Assembly (NCBI GenBank): GCA_028292625.1
Contig: JAQGLY010000052.1
Span: 1-60,448 of the forward strand
Direction of reading: 5' to 3'
Length of the DNA stretch: 60,448 bases
DNA from: Herbaspirillum sp.
Lineage (GTDB): Bacteria > Pseudomonadota > Gammaproteobacteria > Burkholderiales > Burkholderiaceae_D
Of this stretch, positions 60,108-60,448 are shown piece after piece. A program made the position numbers and the translations under genes. Under the pieces are notes generated by a model, which saw only the letters and a list, made by a program, of their open reading frames with translations, ran no database searches and was not told where the DNA came from. Position 1 is the stretch's first letter, and every line of letters begins with the position of its first letter.

Positions 60108-60199
60108 CCCCGAAGCCGAAGGCGAGCCCACCCTGAAGCCAAAGGCGAGCAGACCCCGAAGCCAAAGGCGAGCCCACCCCAAAGCCGCAGGCGAGGAGT
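60108..60199. repeat. Four tandem 23-bp repeats
   Basis: Units start at 60108, 60131, 60154 and 60177, each 23 bp, sharing a core GAAGCCaAAGGCGAG with few changes. Every unit has GCC-NNN-GGC, where NNN varies (GAA, AAA, AAA, GCA) but the pairing bases do not. Confidence 0.85.
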
Positions 60200-60223
60200 C
60201 CAAGCCGGAGCGAAGAAAACGGC

Positions 60224-60345
60224 GGAAGTGGCGAGTAAGTGCAGCTGGCGGTTCAAGCGGTGGAGGAGAAGCGCAGGCGTACGCAAGTACGTTGAGCATC
60301 GCAGTCCACCGATTGGGCCGCCAGCTGCGCTTAATCGCCACTTCC
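60224..60345 (+). ncRNA. 122-nt hairpin, candidate structured RNA upstream of pyrG
   Basis: Nested arms pair from outside in: 60224-60234 with 60335-60345 (11 bp), TAAG with CTTA, 60241-60251 with 60318-60328 (11 bp), CAA with TTG, 60258-60264 with 60305-60311 (7 bp), and an apical CGTAC-GCAA-GTACG hairpin with a GNRA tetraloop. At several junctions the plus-strand RNA gains G-U pairs (60240 with 60329, 60252-60253 with 60316-60317, 60276-60277 with 60292-60293). On the minus strand these become A-C mismatches, so a plus-strand RNA is favoured. It could be an independent small RNA, a pyrG leader or a repeat element. I recall an Rfam family of palindromic Betaproteobacteria toxic small RNAs that might be related; this is unchecked. 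Confidence 0.55.
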
Positions 60346-60396
60346 TGGGGTATAATTTGAATTTCCCGCATGTGCCGTTCAAAGGCACCCTCTGTA

Positions 60397-60448
60397 ATGA
60401 CTAAGTTTGTATTTGTTACCGGTGGCGTGGTCTCTTCCTTGGGTAAGG
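60397..60448 (+). CDS. pyrG: CTP synthase, N-terminal fragment cut by window end
   Basis: PyrG makes CTP from UTP with glutamine as nitrogen donor. Only the first 17 codons are present: MTKFVFVTGGVVSSLGK, the highly conserved N-terminal synthetase motif with the ATP-binding glycine loop. A TATAAT box lies 41 bp upstream. The rest of the gene continues beyond the window. Confidence 0.93.
   Translation, partial: MTKFVFVTGGVVSSLGK

Larger units (their letters stand above)
60020..60396. other. Repeat-rich intergenic region upstream of pyrG
   Basis: This 377-bp stretch has no gene. In order it contains a REP-like motif (60031-60068), four 23-bp tandem units (60108-60199), a large hairpin (60224-60345), a TATAAT box (60351-60356) that could be the pyrG -10, and a short leader. 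An open frame on the minus strand across it is a translation of the repeats. Confidence 0.7.

Noticed and set aside
60006..60371. Minus-strand open frame of 121 codons across the pyrG upstream region
   Set aside because: Its protein is a translation of the 23-bp tandem repeats and hairpin. It has no ribosome binding site and no family resemblance.

Overview
The window is typical chromosomal core sequence of a betaproteobacterium. GC content is high and gene density is close to one gene per kilobase. The gene neighbourhoods point to Burkholderiales, most likely Oxalobacteraceae: ppc beside hemC-hemD-hemX-hemY; moaA-mobA-moeA next to rne-rluC-HAD-Rieske-sppA; recJ-prfB-lysS; and lolC-lolD-tatD-comEC ending at pyrG. 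This placement is inferred from gene order and protein character, without any database search. The right edge cuts pyrG after its first 17 codons.

Layout. 1-9450: a D-arm-deleted tRNA-His remnant, tRNA-Pro(GGG) with a strong terminator, phosphoenolpyruvate carboxylase, a haem-synthesis operon (hemC, hemD, hemX, hemY), inorganic pyrophosphatase and a FemAB-like acyltransferase. 9660-23290: NAD synthetase, PII (glnB), a Smr-domain protein, thioredoxin reductase, FtsK, LolA, an FtsX-type permease, a truncated globin, RmuC and the NAD(P)HX repair enzyme Nnr. 23350-34310: the molybdenum cofactor operon moaA-mobA-moeA, RNase E, and divergently RluC, a HAD phosphatase, a Rieske protein, an S49 peptidase, with a convergent tetrapyrrole-methylase-type methyltransferase. 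34480-38912: Ppx/GppA, release factor 3 and a DUF3300 lipoprotein-like exported protein.

39120-47080 is the accessory part. tRNA-Pro(TGG) and tRNA-Arg(TCT) are followed by a 2.1-kb islet bounded by a 16-bp duplication of the tRNA-Arg 3' end. The islet carries one exported LVIVD-repeat protein gene with a clear promoter and two LacI-family-like operators. Next come an MFS exporter, a lone PEP-CTERM-type exported protein, a TRIC/UPF0126 membrane protein, an OxlT-type oxalate/formate antiporter and a glycine-zipper protein.

47290-60448 returns to core functions: lysS, prfB with its programmed +1 frameshift, recJ, an RpfE-like protein, then lolC-lolD-tatD, a CesT-like small protein, comEC, an alpha/beta hydrolase and the start of pyrG. 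Between the hydrolase and pyrG lies a compound repeat. It consists of a REP-like motif, four 23-bp tandem units and a 122-nt near-perfect hairpin capped by a GNRA tetraloop. The hairpin's G-U wobbles support an RNA read from the plus strand, and it is the strongest candidate for a little-described element in the window. No CRISPR array, insertion sequence, integrase or complete defence system was seen.
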